From IMG/VR virus record IMGVR_UViG_3300042465_002201, positions 1 through 24,884 of that record: DNA of 24,884 nucleotides, one strand, 5' to 3'. This DNA comes from a virus. This document shows, in pieces, positions 11,163-21,014 of this stretch. The position numbers were made by a program, and so were the translations under genes. Positions within the stretch are counted from its first letter, which is position 1. Every line of letters starts with the position of its first letter. The notes under the pieces are model-generated. The model saw nothing but the letters and a program-made list of their open reading frames with translations. It made no database searches and was not told the DNA's origin.

Positions 11163-11572
11163 TGGCAAGAGGTGGTTTGCGTACACAGCGCACGAATACT
11201 GAAGCAAAGCCAGTATCTGGTCCAGGCGCTCTTTCACAACGTACAGATATGGACCCAATCCAGCCAGGTCAAGTTCCTGCCTCGCAGGTTCCAAAAGTTC
11301 CAGCACCGCGTGTATCTAGTCCTGCTTCAAATCTACAGGCAATGACTCGTCAGCCAATAACTAATATCTTTGCACCAACAGAAAATCCTAATGAGCCAGT
11401 AACTGCTGGAGCACCTATGGGTGCTGGTCGTAACCCAGAGCCAGTGTCTGATTATGCAATGATTCAAAAGTACATGCCACAACTGGATTCATTGGCTGCG
11501 AAAGAAGATTCGCCAGAGTCCTTTAAGATATTTTTAGGATTGGTTAAGTCAATAGTTAACGAAGGTCTTTAA
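11162..11572 (+). CDS. Hypothetical virion-module protein, 136 aa
   Basis: The first 90 residues are rich in Pro, Gly, Ala, Gln, Arg and Thr and look disordered (MARGGLRTQRTN, then repeated Pro-Val/Pro-Ala). The last 40 residues form a likely helical domain. Short proteins with a MARGG(R/L)-type basic start next to the portal gene occur in other actinophages, with unknown function. TAATG overlaps on both sides support coupled translation with protease and the 54-residue gene. Confidence 0.65.
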   Translation: MARGGLRTQRTNTEAKPVSGPGALSQRTDMDPIQPGQVPASQVPKVPAPRVSSPASNLQAMTRQPITNIFAPTENPNEPVTAGAPMGAGRNPEPVSDYAMIQKYMPQLDSLAAKEDSPESFKIFLGLVKSIVNEGL

Positions 11573-11736
11573 TGTCTTTAGATAAAAACATTGCAGCATT
11601 TTCAAATTTTTTCAACTATAAGGCACCAGAAATTATATTTGCTTTTTCAGTTGTTGACTGGGAATCCTCCGAAGAACGAAATAAGTTTATTTCTGAAATG
11701 GTAAAACTCAATGACGGACGCAGGATTGGAGACTAG
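11572..11736 (+). CDS. Hypothetical protein, 54 aa
   Basis: This ORF starts by TAATG at the previous stop and ends immediately before the GTG of the giant gene. The product has an aromatic N-terminal half (several Phe near residues 10-26), then an acidic, possibly helical tail. It is short but framed exactly by coding neighbours without spare bases, which supports a genuine gene. Its end carries the GGAG ribosome-binding site for the next gene. Confidence 0.6.
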   Translation: MSLDKNIAAFSNFFNYKAPEIIFAFSVVDWESSEERNKFISEMVKLNDGRRIGD

Positions 11737-14700
11737 GTGGCAATCAAAAGAGACCTAGGCGGTCCTGGTGCTCAAAAAGGTGACCTAGACCAATTTATAA
11801 ATAATCTTGGTGACGCAATTCAGGAAAATCAAATTGCTTCTCAGGCAGACGCGCTTGCAGTAAAGCGCAGTCCTCTTGCTAAAAATGTTGCAAAGGTTCA
11901 AGGCACAGTAAAAAATACAGTTCTAGATGTTCTTAAGCAAGGAACTGTTTTTGAAGACCCAGAAAAATCAATTTATGGTAAACCCATTCTTGATAAAAAT
12001 GGACAGCCTATGCTTGATGCTGCTGGTGTTCCAATGTTAACTATGCCTGGATTAACAACGGAAGAATTATTTCAACCTATTATTAAACCATATCGCCAAG
12101 AGGTTGCCCCACGCATTAGTGCTGCATTTCTTGTGTCATCACAACAGTATCGTCAAGAAAATGCTGAACTTGCAGTTATGGGAAACGGTGTTTTGTTTGA
12201 AAAGGCTGTTGAGGATTCGCGTAAGCCAGTAAATCCAGAAGACTCTACTGAAGATTTTCTTGCACCAAGAGTTTACTCTCCAGGTCGTTCTATGATTTTT
12301 GCTATTGCAGGTTCAATTCCTGGGCAGCAGGGTGTGGAAAAACTTGACTGGGAAAATAACAAAGAAGTAGATGAGTATTATCGTCAGGGACTACCACAGT
12401 TCTTTTCAGGATTAGCAGACTTTGGGTTCAATGGACTTGACCCTGCATTTGTTTTAACTGGTGGTGCAACCAAGGCTTACAAATTAACTGTAAAGCGACC
12501 AATTACTACTAAAAATAGTGCGGCTATTTCTAACCAAATTGAAGCCGCTAAAAATCCAAATATTAAAAACTCATATTCTCCCGTTCTTGATTTCATTGAA
12601 GAAGCAGCATCACCTGAAACTTTTAATCCAAGTATGCTAGATAACCTTGGAATGGTTAACGGTGGTAGTGGCGCAAATCAAACTAGAGTTCTTATTGATG
12701 CACAAATTATTGGTGGTCGTGAACTTGCAGCAGATGTATTAAAAGTTGCAAGCGACCCTGGAAACCTCAATGCACTTGATGAACTTACAGCAAAAAGCGA
12801 AACTATTTCCGCTAGACTAAGACATCTATCTCAAAAAGAAGAAAAGATTAATGGCTACATAACTAGCCTTCTTAATCCAGAAGAAATTACTCCACCTCTA
12901 AGTAGCATTAAAGGTATGCGAAAGTATGCAGTAGATGCCCCACCTATTGGTGATGACTTAATTGAAGGTCAAAAGCGACTAGCAACTTATCTTCAGGATG
13001 AAGTAGCAGAAAAACTTCGTGCTGAAATTCGCGAAAAAGATGCCTTGGCTAATGTGTACTTAGACACCCATGCTATTGCTGGAACAATGTTAAACGAATC
13101 AGTTCCTATCACTATATTCCGAAAACTACAGGAACATAGAGTAAATGTAGCAAGAAGCGCAGATGATGCTTACTGGGGATTTGAACCTACGATTGGTTCC
13201 GATGGTATGTCAAGAATTGCATACTGGGTTAATCCAAGTGGACGCTTACGCGAAGCACCACGTGGAATGGCTCAGATGTCTGGACCTGCTGGTGCACGTT
13301 CAGATAGAGAAATTGCTGCACGTATTCGTGACCTTATGAAGGTTACAGATATGTCTCCTGCAACTGCAAGAGCAATTTATAATGACTACAAAATGCTTGG
13401 CACCAAGTCAGAGATGTTTGGTGCTGCCGATGAATTATTAATTCGCACACAAGTAGACGTAACTGCAAAACACGTTCCTGATGTTTTGCGTTTATCACCA
13501 GAACAACAACAAGTATTTAAAAAAGTTTACGAAGCACTTAACGTTCAAACAAACAAAGCACGTGGCGATGTAATTTCACAGATTTCAAAAAACAATTACA
13601 CCATAACAGTTGATGGAAAAAACGTAAAGATTCCACAACTGCAGGGATTAATTGAAGATATGGCAAGTGATTATGCACTTGAGGTATCTATGGGCGCTCG
13701 GAGTGTTCCAACTCCAGCAGAAATTCGTTATGTAACTGATGAGTTGATTAAGGGAACGCCAACAACTACATCACAAGTACCTGGTATTCACTTTGCTCCA
13801 CGTGTTAGTGAAGTTGAAGACTTTGTAATTAGGCACAAGTCTGAACTGCAACACCTTGTTGATGATATTATAGATGGAAACCTAAGTGTTGACATTATTG
13901 ATGAGATTGTTAAAAATCCAGAAGATTTTATAAATAAAACAACCTTGTCTGGTGTTAAAACAACTGGCAAGGAAAAAAGAACTCTTGCAGTTGATAATCT
14001 TGCTAGTGCATACATTGCCTATCAGAACAACGTATGGAAGCCAATGACACTAATTGGTTTTGGCTACACATCACGTAACATTCTTGAAGGCATGTCACGT
14101 GTTGCGGTTCTTTTCTCAGAATTTAATCAAGAGCGTGGGTTTAAGTACAGTGATATGTTTACTGACTTTACTGGTGCCAATGTTCGTATTGCAAATCGCA
14201 GAACAAACAAGGCTGAAGCAAAAGCCTGGCGACAGAACATTGACGATTTTAACGCAAAGTTTGATGACCTTACAAAAACAATGTCATCTCAAGCAAAAGT
14301 TGCAGAAGACACATTCTTAAATGCTCAAGATAGTGTTGCAATGTCAATGCGTGGGTTTGACGAAATTCGCGCAACCCTTGATGACTTTGTTACCGACTCT
14401 CCAGATGGTATTCGTTTTCTTGGAACCGTAAAGCGTAGCGCTGACTTAGCGTTTAAACAATCCCGACCAAAGGGTGCCTCTCAAGAGTTCATTGATGCAA
14501 TAACTAAGGGTGACTACAAGCGTTCTTGGGAGTTATCAGTTAGCATGACTCCAGAACAGTTGACATTAAACCTAGGTTACATAAAAAATCAGTCTCTGGA
14601 AACATTAAGAGAAGTTGGTTACTTTGTTGACGAAGGAAAACTGTCTGCTGGCTCATTCCAGATAGCGCAAAAACTTCAATTATCTTTATCTCACATTATT

Positions 14701-17364
14701 GCATCAACTGATACCGCATATCTTGGTTTAGTAGAGCGTGCAAAGGTACGTGGTGAACTTGAAAGTTATGTTGCAAGCGCTAAATTAAAGAAACCACAAA
14801 AAGTTCGTCAGGGTGAAGGGCAGTTTGAGCCCATTCCTGGTTCTGGTTACTTACTAGATGACTCATATGCAAACAACATTGGTCAGATTATGCGCGGTCA
14901 GGTTTCATCCGCCTCCTCTACCACTAGCACAATCCTTAATGTTCGCCAACAGATTGCACAAACAAAGTGGAATATGTTCGCAAAGGAAGAACTCATATTT
15001 CCTAACGAAGTAATTGGCAATCAAGTAACAAATAACATTAATCGTTCTTGGGCTGAAGCATTTGCAGATTACTCAAATAATATCTACTACAATGATGCGC
15101 TTTCAGTTAAAATTCTTTCAGCAAAAACTCCTCAGCAACGTGAGAAGTTAAAGAAAGAACTTGAGCAATGGTTAAAGAGTAGAGATTCTGCCGAATGGCG
15201 TAACAACCTAGAGTACGAAGTATCACGTTACCCAATGCGCTCTGACAATAAGTCAAAGTATGTAACCATTCTTGAAGAACGCATGGTTGAACTTGATAGA
15301 ATGTACCCTATCGTTGGTGCCAATGGTGAAGACCTTGCTTACTTGCGTCAAAAGGTTATTGACAGAACGTTTACTAATGCTGATGCTGTTGCAATTCCAG
15401 CAGTAGACAGAATGCCAGTAAACGGAATTACGATTTCAAAGCACCCAGAAGATAAACTTCGTAACGCTGGACGTTGGTATCGTGCACAAGTTAACTCAAT
15501 ATTTAAGTACCTTGGTACTGTTCCAGAAGATAACTTTGTTCGTTTTCCTTTCTACCGCACAGTTTACCGTAATGAAGTTCGCCGCCGTGTCAGAATGATT
15601 ACTGATGCAGGTAAAGACCCTGCAAAGTACGAGCAGCAGATTCTTGCCGTTGCTCGTCAGCAAGCATACAAAGACACAATGGAACGTTTGTACTCTATTG
15701 AACGGTACACAGACCTCGGACAGGCAATGCAATACTTGTCACCGTTCTACATGGCTGGACAAAACTCAGCACGTTTCTGGTCTGGTGCTATAACTCGTAA
15801 GCCTGAAACAATGGTTAATGCTCTTAAGATTTGGAACATTCCAAACTCTGCTGGTGTTGTCTATGATGATGAAGGCAACAGAATAGCATATGACACACCA
15901 TGGACTGCTGAAGACAGCACCATCTTGGCTGGATTACCAGCACCTGTTGCAAAACTTTTCGGTGCAGAAGATTTCATGGCTCCAAAAGAATCACTTGACT
16001 TAGCATTCCAGGGAAGAATACCTGGTGTTCCTTCACTTGGCGGTCCAGTTGTTGATACCGCTACCGCAAACATTATGCGCTACATTGCTGGAACAGCAGC
16101 AGACCCAGACCTTTGGGCTTTAAGAATGGGACTTGGACCTAACTTTATTGGAGATAAGGTTGTTCCTTTCTACCAGTCGGTTAAAGAAAATCCTGACGAA
16201 AATATGGTATTACGTGCTGCTCGTGCCTTTGTTGGATATGGTTCACAATGGAAGCCTTTAATGGCTGTGGCTGCTGCAGTATCTGGAACTCCTAATTTAA
16301 AATTTATGACTACTCAAGATAGTTTATACCGAAGCGAACTAATTAAATTAGAGCGCGAAGGTGGACAGTACACCGCGTTGGAGCATACTGAGGCTATTGG
16401 ACGTGCTTACGGAAAAGCAATAATAACGCTTCTGGCTGAAGGGTTACTTGGTAATGCTCCAACTGTTGTTAAACCTAAATTCCAGAATGCTCAGCAAAAA
16501 GAAAAAGATAGGATTCAAAGTTTTATTCAAAGATATGGCTACGAACAGGGTATACTTGAATACGGAAAGCAACAGGCAGGAGAAGGTTCTCCAGTTAATG
16601 CAGGAATTCTAGCCAGTGCAAACGTTGTAAATGATAATATCTTTGGATTGTATAGCAATACAGAAAGTGTACGTAACTTTAGACTTAATAAAGATTTAGT
16701 TGCTGAAATAGATTTACTTAACTCTAACAGTTCTGTCGTTGGTTACTTCTTAAACACTGGAAATCCATCCAATGATTACAGCATAACCGCAGAAGAATAT
16801 CTATACACAACAAATATTAATAACAAGAACATTAAGTCAAAGAACCTTGGCGAGGCTATTAGTCCTTACGAATTGCAGCGCAAAGCATACAATAATGAAT
16901 ACTATTCATACGTAAACTCGGTAGATTTAATGCAGGTAACTGATGCTCAGGCTGGTAAAGAGCAAAAATCTACATTCTACGAAAACCTTAAAGATGAAAA
17001 ACAAGCAGAACTGGAAAAGAAGTATCCAGTGTATGCACTTGAGCCAACTTTCAGGCAACAAAGTTCTATCATCAATGACATTCGTACAATGTATGCGTTC
17101 ATTGAGAATAAAAAGTTTATGAAAACTGTTGGCAATGAAAACAAGAATGTTCTTGTTGCAAAGAAGTATTTATATGAAACTCGTCCTACCTTAGTTGAAG
17201 ATAAGAAGAGCAAGAAGAAAACAACTAAAGAACTTGACCAGATTAAGATTCAATTTATTCAAGACAACTCTAGTGGGGACCCAGAACTTAAGAAGTTCCT
17301 TGAGATATTCTTTAGCAGAGATGATTATACAGAAATTAACATGACAAACGTTTGGGATAAGTAA
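11737..17364 (+). CDS. Giant virion-associated protein, 1875 aa, unassigned
   Basis: The GTG start follows the upstream TAG directly with GGAG before it. This is by far the largest gene. No enzyme motif was recognised. The sequence is mostly helical in character, with an aromatic-rich segment near residues 766-785 (FGYTSRNILEG) and another near 1267-1348 (VRFPFYRTVYRNEVRRR, then LSPFYMAGQNSARFW). I recall this pair in large structural proteins of other phages. The C-terminus near 1815-1835 is very lysine-rich. Lying between portal/protease and capsid genes with no tape-measure protein nearby, it is best viewed as an internal or ejected virion protein, by analogy with short-tailed phages. That remains inference. 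Confidence 0.75.
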   Translation: MAIKRDLGGPGAQKGDLDQFINNLGDAIQENQIASQADALAVKRSPLAKNVAKVQGTVKNTVLDVLKQGTVFEDPEKSIYGKPILDKNGQPMLDAAGVPMLTMPGLTTEELFQPIIKPYRQEVAPRISAAFLVSSQQYRQENAELAVMGNGVLFEKAVEDSRKPVNPEDSTEDFLAPRVYSPGRSMIFAIAGSIPGQQGVEKLDWENNKEVDEYYRQGLPQFFSGLADFGFNGLDPAFVLTGGATKAYKLTVKRPITTKNSAAISNQIEAAKNPNIKNSYSPVLDFIEEAASPETFNPSMLDNLGMVNGGSGANQTRVLIDAQIIGGRELAADVLKVASDPGNLNALDELTAKSETISARLRHLSQKEEKINGYITSLLNPEEITPPLSSIKGMRKYAVDAPPIGDDLIEGQKRLATYLQDEVAEKLRAEIREKDALANVYLDTHAIAGTMLNESVPITIFRKLQEHRVNVARSADDAYWGFEPTIGSDGMSRIAYWVNPSGRLREAPRGMAQMSGPAGARSDREIAARIRDLMKVTDMSPATARAIYNDYKMLGTKSEMFGAADELLIRTQVDVTAKHVPDVLRLSPEQQQVFKKVYEALNVQTNKARGDVISQISKNNYTITVDGKNVKIPQLQGLIEDMASDYALEVSMGARSVPTPAEIRYVTDELIKGTPTTTSQVPGIHFAPRVSEVEDFVIRHKSELQHLVDDIIDGNLSVDIIDEIVKNPEDFINKTTLSGVKTTGKEKRTLAVDNLASAYIAYQNNVWKPMTLIGFGYTSRNILEGMSRVAVLFSEFNQERGFKYSDMFTDFTGANVRIANRRTNKAEAKAWRQNIDDFNAKFDDLTKTMSSQAKVAEDTFLNAQDSVAMSMRGFDEIRATLDDFVTDSPDGIRFLGTVKRSADLAFKQSRPKGASQEFIDAITKGDYKRSWELSVSMTPEQLTLNLGYIKNQSLETLREVGYFVDEGKLSAGSFQIAQKLQLSLSHIIASTDTAYLGLVERAKVRGELESYVASAKLKKPQKVRQGEGQFEPIPGSGYLLDDSYANNIGQIMRGQVSSASSTTSTILNVRQQIAQTKWNMFAKEELIFPNEVIGNQVTNNINRSWAEAFADYSNNIYYNDALSVKILSAKTPQQREKLKKELEQWLKSRDSAEWRNNLEYEVSRYPMRSDNKSKYVTILEERMVELDRMYPIVGANGEDLAYLRQKVIDRTFTNADAVAIPAVDRMPVNGITISKHPEDKLRNAGRWYRAQVNSIFKYLGTVPEDNFVRFPFYRTVYRNEVRRRVRMITDAGKDPAKYEQQILAVARQQAYKDTMERLYSIERYTDLGQAMQYLSPFYMAGQNSARFWSGAITRKPETMVNALKIWNIPNSAGVVYDDEGNRIAYDTPWTAEDSTILAGLPAPVAKLFGAEDFMAPKESLDLAFQGRIPGVPSLGGPVVDTATANIMRYIAGTAADPDLWALRMGLGPNFIGDKVVPFYQSVKENPDENMVLRAARAFVGYGSQWKPLMAVAAAVSGTPNLKFMTTQDSLYRSELIKLEREGGQYTALEHTEAIGRAYGKAIITLLAEGLLGNAPTVVKPKFQNAQQKEKDRIQSFIQRYGYEQGILEYGKQQAGEGSPVNAGILASANVVNDNIFGLYSNTESVRNFRLNKDLVAEIDLLNSNSSVVGYFLNTGNPSNDYSITAEEYLYTTNINNKNIKSKNLGEAISPYELQRKAYNNEYYSYVNSVDLMQVTDAQAGKEQKSTFYENLKDEKQAELEKKYPVYALEPTFRQQSSIINDIRTMYAFIENKKFMKTVGNENKNVLVAKKYLYETRPTLVEDKKSKKKTTKELDQIKIQFIQDNSSGDPELKKFLEIFFSRDDYTEINMTNVWDK

Positions 17365-18126
17365 ATGGCTGCAAATAAAGGAAGCACTACTGTTTCGGTT
17401 AGTGTGTACACACCGCAACTTGCTAATCAAATTCTTGATGCAGCAGTAAGTGCAACATTTGGTAGTGAAGTAACGTTAACTGACAAGCAACGCAATGACT
17501 TTTACAAAAAGTTAACTGCTGGTCAAAAAAAGGGAACAGCAACCAAATACACACGCAAGGGCGGAAAGTCTTACGTAACCACAACCTCCTCCTTTGACGA
17601 AGAAGCGTTCCGCAAGAAGTATGTTGGAACTATTCTTGAGGACTTAGTTACTAGAGACGATGACATTGACCTTGAGGGTGATGCTGGTGCTTACCAGGAC
17701 ACACTCTTAAAGTACGCAGATGACATGGGACTCATTAAGGGTCGCAGAGAAGTAAACAGTTATGTTAAAGAGATTATCGGAAACAATCGTAGCGTTGATG
17801 ATGTCGCTGCTGATATGCGTAAACAAGCAGCAGTTCTTTATTCTAACTTTGCAGACCGTTTAAACGCTGACCCTAAGTTAACCGTTCGTGACCTTGTAAA
17901 CCCATATTTACAGGTTATGGCTGACACATTGGAAATTGACCCTAACACCGTGAAACTAACAGACTCAACAATTCAGAATGCAATTAGTGGAACTAAGTTA
18001 CGCTCATTGTCTGATTTTCAAAAAGACATGCGTGCAGATTCACGCTTCGCCACTACTAAAGTAGCAAAGAGAGAAGCAGTTGACCTTGCTCAGTCTCTTC
18101 TACGTTCGTTTGGATTTGGTGCATAA
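17365..18126 (+). CDS. Putative virion protein, 253 aa
   Basis: The gene starts directly after the giant gene's TAA and ends in a TAATG overlap. The product has a Ser/Thr/Val-rich N-terminus, a basic patch around residues 53-70 and a mainly helical remainder with DLVNPYLQVMADTLEIDP near 172-189. That motif seems shared with internal or tail-associated proteins of other phages, but I cannot name a family. Co-translation with its neighbours suggests it works with the giant protein in the particle. Confidence 0.65.
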   Translation: MAANKGSTTVSVSVYTPQLANQILDAAVSATFGSEVTLTDKQRNDFYKKLTAGQKKGTATKYTRKGGKSYVTTTSSFDEEAFRKKYVGTILEDLVTRDDDIDLEGDAGAYQDTLLKYADDMGLIKGRREVNSYVKEIIGNNRSVDDVAADMRKQAAVLYSNFADRLNADPKLTVRDLVNPYLQVMADTLEIDPNTVKLTDSTIQNAISGTKLRSLSDFQKDMRADSRFATTKVAKREAVDLAQSLLRSFGFGA

Positions 18127-19022
18127 TGGCTGTTGAAGAACAAGATACCGATACTGGTCGCGATAACACAAACAGAGAATTATTCCGTCTAGTTATGAGT
18201 CAGGCTTTTGACTTAACTAGAGACGGAACCTGGATTGATTCTTTATTTGATTCTGCTAAAAGATTTTATGACCAGAATATTACTGGTGATGCTGTAGTTG
18301 AACTTTTATTGCGTGAAGAAAATGCACCTGAACCATTTAAAAATAGATTCCGCCTATACCTAGAAAAAGATAGAGCCGATACTACTGCTGGTAGGGCACC
18401 AAGATTTGGCAATATTGCCACATTCTTGGCAACCGAACGAGCAATCGGAGATAAGTTGTCAAGTTATGGAAATGCATTTCAAGCATTAAATACTCAAGAA
18501 AGTATTAACAATCTTATTTCTGGTGATGTGTCTGCTGATGAGGTAGGTCGCAGAATTGATAATGCTTACTATGCTATTCAAACTGCAGATGAAACATTAA
18601 AGAATGAAATTAAAAAAATATTACCATCTGCTACCGATGCAGACCTAGCCAGGGCTTTAGTCACTGGCAATACTGATGCTTTAACTGGTGCTCAGAAGAT
18701 TGGTCAAGCAGGTATTATGGCTGCCGCAACAACTACTGGTTACGGTGCGGTTGCTTCCAATGTTTCTGACCTACAGAGACAGGGTGTAACACGTGAAAAG
18801 GCTGCTACTGGATTCCAGCAAGTTGCTCGTGAACGTAGCGGTATCCAACAGGCTGCTCGTACTTTTGGAGCAACAGCACCTACGCAAGCAGAACTTGAGC
18901 AGGAAGCGTTGCTTGGAACTGAATCCAGGTCTGCTAAGGCTTTACGTTCTCAGGCACGTGCACAATTTGGTGGACAGTCTGGAATTGCAACTGGCTCATT
19001 AGGTCGCAAAAAGCAAGCATAA
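18126..19022 (+). CDS. Putative virion protein, 298 aa
   Basis: The protein is largely helical. An acidic start is followed by alternating charged and Ala-rich segments. A Gly/Ala/Thr-rich stretch near residues 195-210 could insert into or associate with membranes, and the C-terminal 70 residues are Arg/Gln/Ala-rich. No known domain was recognised. It closes the block of three large genes joined without gaps, and after it comes the first real intergenic space of the virion operon. An internal virion or ejection role is possible from position only. Confidence 0.6.
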   Translation: MAVEEQDTDTGRDNTNRELFRLVMSQAFDLTRDGTWIDSLFDSAKRFYDQNITGDAVVELLLREENAPEPFKNRFRLYLEKDRADTTAGRAPRFGNIATFLATERAIGDKLSSYGNAFQALNTQESINNLISGDVSADEVGRRIDNAYYAIQTADETLKNEIKKILPSATDADLARALVTGNTDALTGAQKIGQAGIMAAATTTGYGAVASNVSDLQRQGVTREKAATGFQQVARERSGIQQAARTFGATAPTQAELEQEALLGTESRSAKALRSQARAQFGGQSGIATGSLGRKKQA

Positions 19023-19028
19023 CAAACT

Positions 19029-19099
19029 CTCGTTGGATTAACCGCCCCCAACGAGTAAAAGAGCGGTAGTACATACCAACCTACATACCCCTGTGTAGG
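19029..19099 (+). promoter_or_regulatory. Two hairpins upstream of scaffold gene
   Basis: CTCGTTGG/CCAACGAG (19029-19036, 19048-19055) is followed by TAAAAG, and CCTACA/TGTAGG (19080-19085, 19094-19099) lies 25 bases on. They may attenuate or process transcripts so that scaffold and capsid are made at levels different from the upstream genes. No convincing promoter was found in the rest of this 123-base gap. Confidence 0.42.
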
Positions 19100-19145
19100 A
19101 GTGAGACTTGTACGAACAACAACTAATGTAAGGGAGATAGTTGCG

Positions 19146-19637
19146 ATGAGCAACAATAATCAAGACTGGGACGATGACTTTGAGTTTGAGGACTTTGACG
19201 AGGAACCACAACGTGGTTCATCTGATGATGTACTCAAGAAAGTTAGACGTGCCGAACGTGCGAAAGACAAACAACTCAAAGAGTTGCAAGCCGAATTGGA
19301 TTCACTGCGCAAGTTCCAACGGGAAGCAACAATCAGCCAAGTCTTGGCGGAGAAAGGTGTCAACCCAAAGGTTGCCAAATTCATTCCATCAGATATTGAA
19401 ATGTCCTCGGACAGTATCGGTAACTGGTTAACTGATAATGGTGAACTGTTTGGTGTTGCTGCACCTGTACAACAATCAGCAGAACAAAGTGAAAACTTTG
19501 CTGCTTTGCGTCAAATAGATGCAGTAACATCTGGGGCTATTTCTCCAGATGACGTGAATGATGCTTTCAACATCATGAACAACGCTGGCTCTGCGGAGGA
19601 GTTACTTAACTTCCTCTACAGTCAAGGCGCAGAATAA
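19146..19637 (+). CDS. Capsid scaffold protein
   Basis: This 163-residue protein has a very acidic N-terminus (residues 6-22 almost all Asp, Glu or Phe) and a charged coiled-coil region (about 29-62). A region with VLAEKGVNPKVAKFIP and GNWLTDNGELFG (about 68-103) is typical of actinophage scaffolds encoded just before the major capsid gene. It would guide shell assembly and then leave, perhaps cut by the Ntn-hydrolase. The start at 19146 has GGGAGA upstream. A longer frame from 19101 lacks a good site. Confidence 0.78.
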   Translation: MSNNNQDWDDDFEFEDFDEEPQRGSSDDVLKKVRRAERAKDKQLKELQAELDSLRKFQREATISQVLAEKGVNPKVAKFIPSDIEMSSDSIGNWLTDNGELFGVAAPVQQSAEQSENFAALRQIDAVTSGAISPDDVNDAFNIMNNAGSAEELLNFLYSQGAE

Positions 19638-19672
19638 ATCGCAAATTAATCTAACCCCTAAGGAAATATATT

Positions 19673-20683
19673 ATGCCGAATACAGGCTTATCAGGTGGTA
19701 GTGCAGCAACTAACGGTGGTCTTGGTGGTGGCGCTTACGCTTCCGCTAACAACGTTGGTGCTTTCACTCCATCAAACGCCGCAGGTCTAGTTCAGAAGGC
19801 TTACGACCGCCTTGTTGAATTTGAACTACGCGCAACCCCACTCATCCGCTCCGTAGCGGACAAGAAGCCAGCACGTCAGGCAATGCCTGGTTCAAGTGTT
19901 GCGCTACAAATCTACAACGACCTTGCTGTTGCTAAGACCGCTTTGTCGGAAGATGTAGACCCATCAGCAGTATCACTTGCTACTCCAGACATCGTAACCG
20001 TAACCCTAAACGAATACGGCAACGCAACTGTAGTAACTCGCAAGTTGCAGTTGATGTCTCTTGCAGACGTTGACCCTGCTGTTGCTAATATCCTTGCATA
20101 CAACATGGCTGATTCCATTGACGAACTAGCACAGGATGCACTACTTGCAGGTACTAACGTACTTTACGCAACTGGTGGTTCAACCGTAGCAACAACTACT
20201 TCAGGTATCACTTCAGATGACACAATCACTGCTGCAGATATCCGTCGTGCTGTTGCCAAGTTGCGTACCAACAAGGCTAACGGACGTAAGGGTTCAATGT
20301 ACTGGTGTGGTATTCACCCAGAAGTATCCCATGACCTTCGCGCTCAGAGTGGTTCCGCCAACTGGCGTTTGCCGCACGAGTATTCAGCACAGAGCAACAT
20401 CTGGGCTGGCGAAATCGGTAACTTTGAAGGTGCTTACTTCATTGAATCCCCTCGCCTACGTAAGGGTGCAGATGGTGCTTCAAGCATTCCTGTATACCGT
20501 ACATTCCTTGCAGGACAGCAAGCACTTGCTGAGGCTGTAGCCGAAGAACCACACGTGGTTATTGGTCCAGTCGTTGACAAGTTGATGCGTCAGCGTCCAA
20601 TCGGTTGGTACGGTGTTCTAGGACACGCAGTCTACCGTAACGAGGCACTGTTCCGCATTGAGTCATCCTCAAGCATTGCGTAA
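19673..20683 (+). CDS. Major capsid protein, N4-gp56-like HK97 fold
   Basis: This 336-residue protein follows scaffold. After a Gly/Ala/Ser-rich, flexible N-terminus, VTLNEYGNATVVTRKL (about 104-119) matches the strand pair seen in N4-gp56-type capsid proteins. The next helix, with NMADSIDELAQDALLAGT, and a later WCGIHPEVSHDLR also fit. This family adopts the HK97 fold and forms the icosahedral shell. AAGGAA lies 8 bases before the ATG. A strong hairpin (20702-20727) follows, as is common after capsid genes. Confidence 0.85.
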   Translation: MPNTGLSGGSAATNGGLGGGAYASANNVGAFTPSNAAGLVQKAYDRLVEFELRATPLIRSVADKKPARQAMPGSSVALQIYNDLAVAKTALSEDVDPSAVSLATPDIVTVTLNEYGNATVVTRKLQLMSLADVDPAVANILAYNMADSIDELAQDALLAGTNVLYATGGSTVATTTSGITSDDTITAADIRRAVAKLRTNKANGRKGSMYWCGIHPEVSHDLRAQSGSANWRLPHEYSAQSNIWAGEIGNFEGAYFIESPRLRKGADGASSIPVYRTFLAGQQALAEAVAEEPHVVIGPVVDKLMRQRPIGWYGVLGHAVYRNEALFRIESSSSIA

Positions 20684-20701
20684 CTAGCAATCTAATCTCA
20701 T

Positions 20702-20727
20702 CCCCAGGTCATATAACGGTCCTGGGG
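20702..20727 (+). terminator. Hairpin after major capsid gene
   Basis: CCCCAGG/CCTGGGG form a 7-bp stem with a 12-base loop, 18 bases after the capsid stop. A weaker GGTTA/TAACC hairpin follows. There is no proper T-run, so it may be a partial terminator or an mRNA-stabilising structure for the capsid transcript. Confidence 0.5.
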
Positions 20728-20762
20728 GTGGGGTTATGTTTCTAACCAAGAAGGAAAACATA

Positions 20763-21014
20763 ATGGCTTATCTATTCGCACCACCCACAGAGGACCAAGG
20801 TCCTGCAGGTGGGCACTGGTTGTTCTGGCGATACAACCTAAAGCGTGGAATTACTGTCTACAAAATTGATGGACAGTGGTACGAAGAGCAGTACCCATCA
20901 CAAGATGATTTAGATATTGCCGATGTTTACTACCTTGGCGGACATGAATACACCGTAACCGAAGCCGAGAAGGATGACCTTGAGGCTGCTGGCTATGAGG
21001 TGAGTACGGTATGA
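20763..21014 (+). CDS. Conserved phage hypothetical protein, 83 aa
   Basis: The product starts MAYLFAPPTEDQ and contains ADVYYLGGHEYTVTEAEKDDLEAAGY, split here as YYLGGHEYTV (about 56-65) and a final helix. I recall similar small proteins after the capsid gene in many actinophages, apparently structural or tail-associated, with unproven function. AAGGA lies 8 bases before this ATG, whereas the longer frame from 20736 overlaps the small hairpin. The stop overlaps the next start as ATGA. Confidence 0.68.
   Translation: MAYLFAPPTEDQGPAGGHWLFWRYNLKRGITVYKIDGQWYEEQYPSQDDLDIADVYYLGGHEYTVTEAEKDDLEAAGYEVSTV

Noticed and set aside
20702-20727. TATAACGGTCCTGG as another copy of the TATAAC-N4-TGGTAA motif
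   Set aside because: Spacing is five rather than four bases, GGTAA is absent, and the match is explained by the hairpin after the capsid gene.
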